Below, piece by piece: positions 63,487 through 64,000 of a stretch of DNA of 64,000 nt (within the stretch, counting starts at the first letter, position 1; each line of letters begins with the position of its first letter). The notes below the pieces were generated by a model, which was not told the DNA's origin, did no database searches, and saw nothing but the letters and a program-made list of their open reading frames with translations. The position numbers and the translations under genes were made by a program. This DNA is from Asterias rubens (Eukaryota > Echinodermata > Asteroidea > Forcipulatida > Asteriidae). The DNA lies in the NCBI RefSeq assembly GCF_902459465.1, contig NC_047068.1, positions 19,863,195-19,927,194 on the forward strand, given 5' to 3'.

Positions 63487-64000
63487 CACTGGTTGATTTG
63501 ACTCGATTGGTTTATATTTCAGGAGTCTGCAGTTCTGCTGGGGATGTGGTGCTACCTGCTGCTGACAACATCCCAGAGGGTGTCTGGCTACGAGCTACAT
63601 CCCAGAGGACTGCCTGACTACAAGCCCCATCCCAGAGGGTGACTGACTACAAGCCCCATCCCAGAGGGTGCCTGACTACAAGCCACATCCCAGAGGGTGC
63701 CTGACTACAAGCCACATCCCAGATCTCCAACTCCCAACTCTCAAAAGTAGAGACCTCCAACTCCCAACTCTCAAAAGTAGAGACCTCCAACTCCCAACTC
63801 TCAAAAGTAGAGACCTCCAACTCCCAACTCTCAAAAGTAGAGACCTCCAACTCCCAACTCTCAAAAGTAGAGACCTCCAACTCCCAACTCTCAAAAGTAG
63901 AGACCTCCAACTCCCAACCTCCAACTCCAAACCTCCAACTCACTGGTTGATTTGACTCGATTGGTTTATATTTCAGGAGTCTGCAGTTCTGCTGGGGATG
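63487..64000 (+). repeat. Higher-order unit 4 (456 bp) and start of the next
   Basis: The conserved segment starts at 63487 and again at 63943, giving a complete 456-bp unit: conserved segment, 'gtgtctggctacgagctaca' stretch, 29-mers, six 30-mers, tail. The array continues past the window edge. Confidence 0.9.

Overview
This window is eukaryotic, intron-bearing genomic DNA. It has short protein-coding exons with GT/AG splice sites, long AT-rich introns, 3' ends of non-LTR retrotransposons, tRNA-derived SINE-like units and very many small non-autonomous DNA transposons. I see no bacterial or viral organisation. The style of the repeats (dispersed TTAA-flanked MITEs, CR1/L2-like LINE tails ending in ATT repeats) and the proteins suggest a marine deuterostome, most likely an echinoderm such as a sea star. 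That identification is inference.

Layout, left to right. (1) 0-3 kb: two in-phase minus-strand exons of a small basic coiled-coil protein I cannot name. (2) 3-11 kb: repeats, a dead LINE fragment and a palindromic minisatellite. (3) 11.1-14.7 kb: a four-exon plus-strand gene for a RING plus TRAF-type zinc-finger protein (PDZRN/LNX-like N-terminus, long disordered tail). (4) 14.8-26 kb: repeats, including a foldback-like element at 23.35-23.73 kb. (5) 26.4-35.2 kb: four phase-consistent minus-strand exons of an ankyrin-repeat protein. (6) 35-49 kb: candidate plus-strand exons (39.0-39.4 kb and 47.9-48.9 kb) embedded in repeats, including a 1.06 kb foldback-like element with a 9-bp direct flanking repeat and a 5'-truncated LINE. 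(7) 52.7-56.9 kb: minus-strand KRR1 (small-subunit processome), whose exon 3 is frameshifted and whose central exon(s) are missing in this sequence. (8) 57.1-59.0 kb: a divergent two-exon plus-strand gene for a small membrane protein. (9) 59.0-64.0 kb (open at the window edge): a compound satellite that passes through 7-, 8-, 9-, 14-, 29- and 30-bp units, interspersed with an 80-bp conserved segment.

The genes do not form a pathway. KRR1 and the membrane-protein gene share a short divergent promoter region; the others look independent. The most unusual content is in the repeats: five TTAA-flanked MITE families (one with 13 copies, some abutting at one shared TTAA), two foldback-like elements built on 16-bp units, and the compound satellite. 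No transposase for these elements was found in the window.
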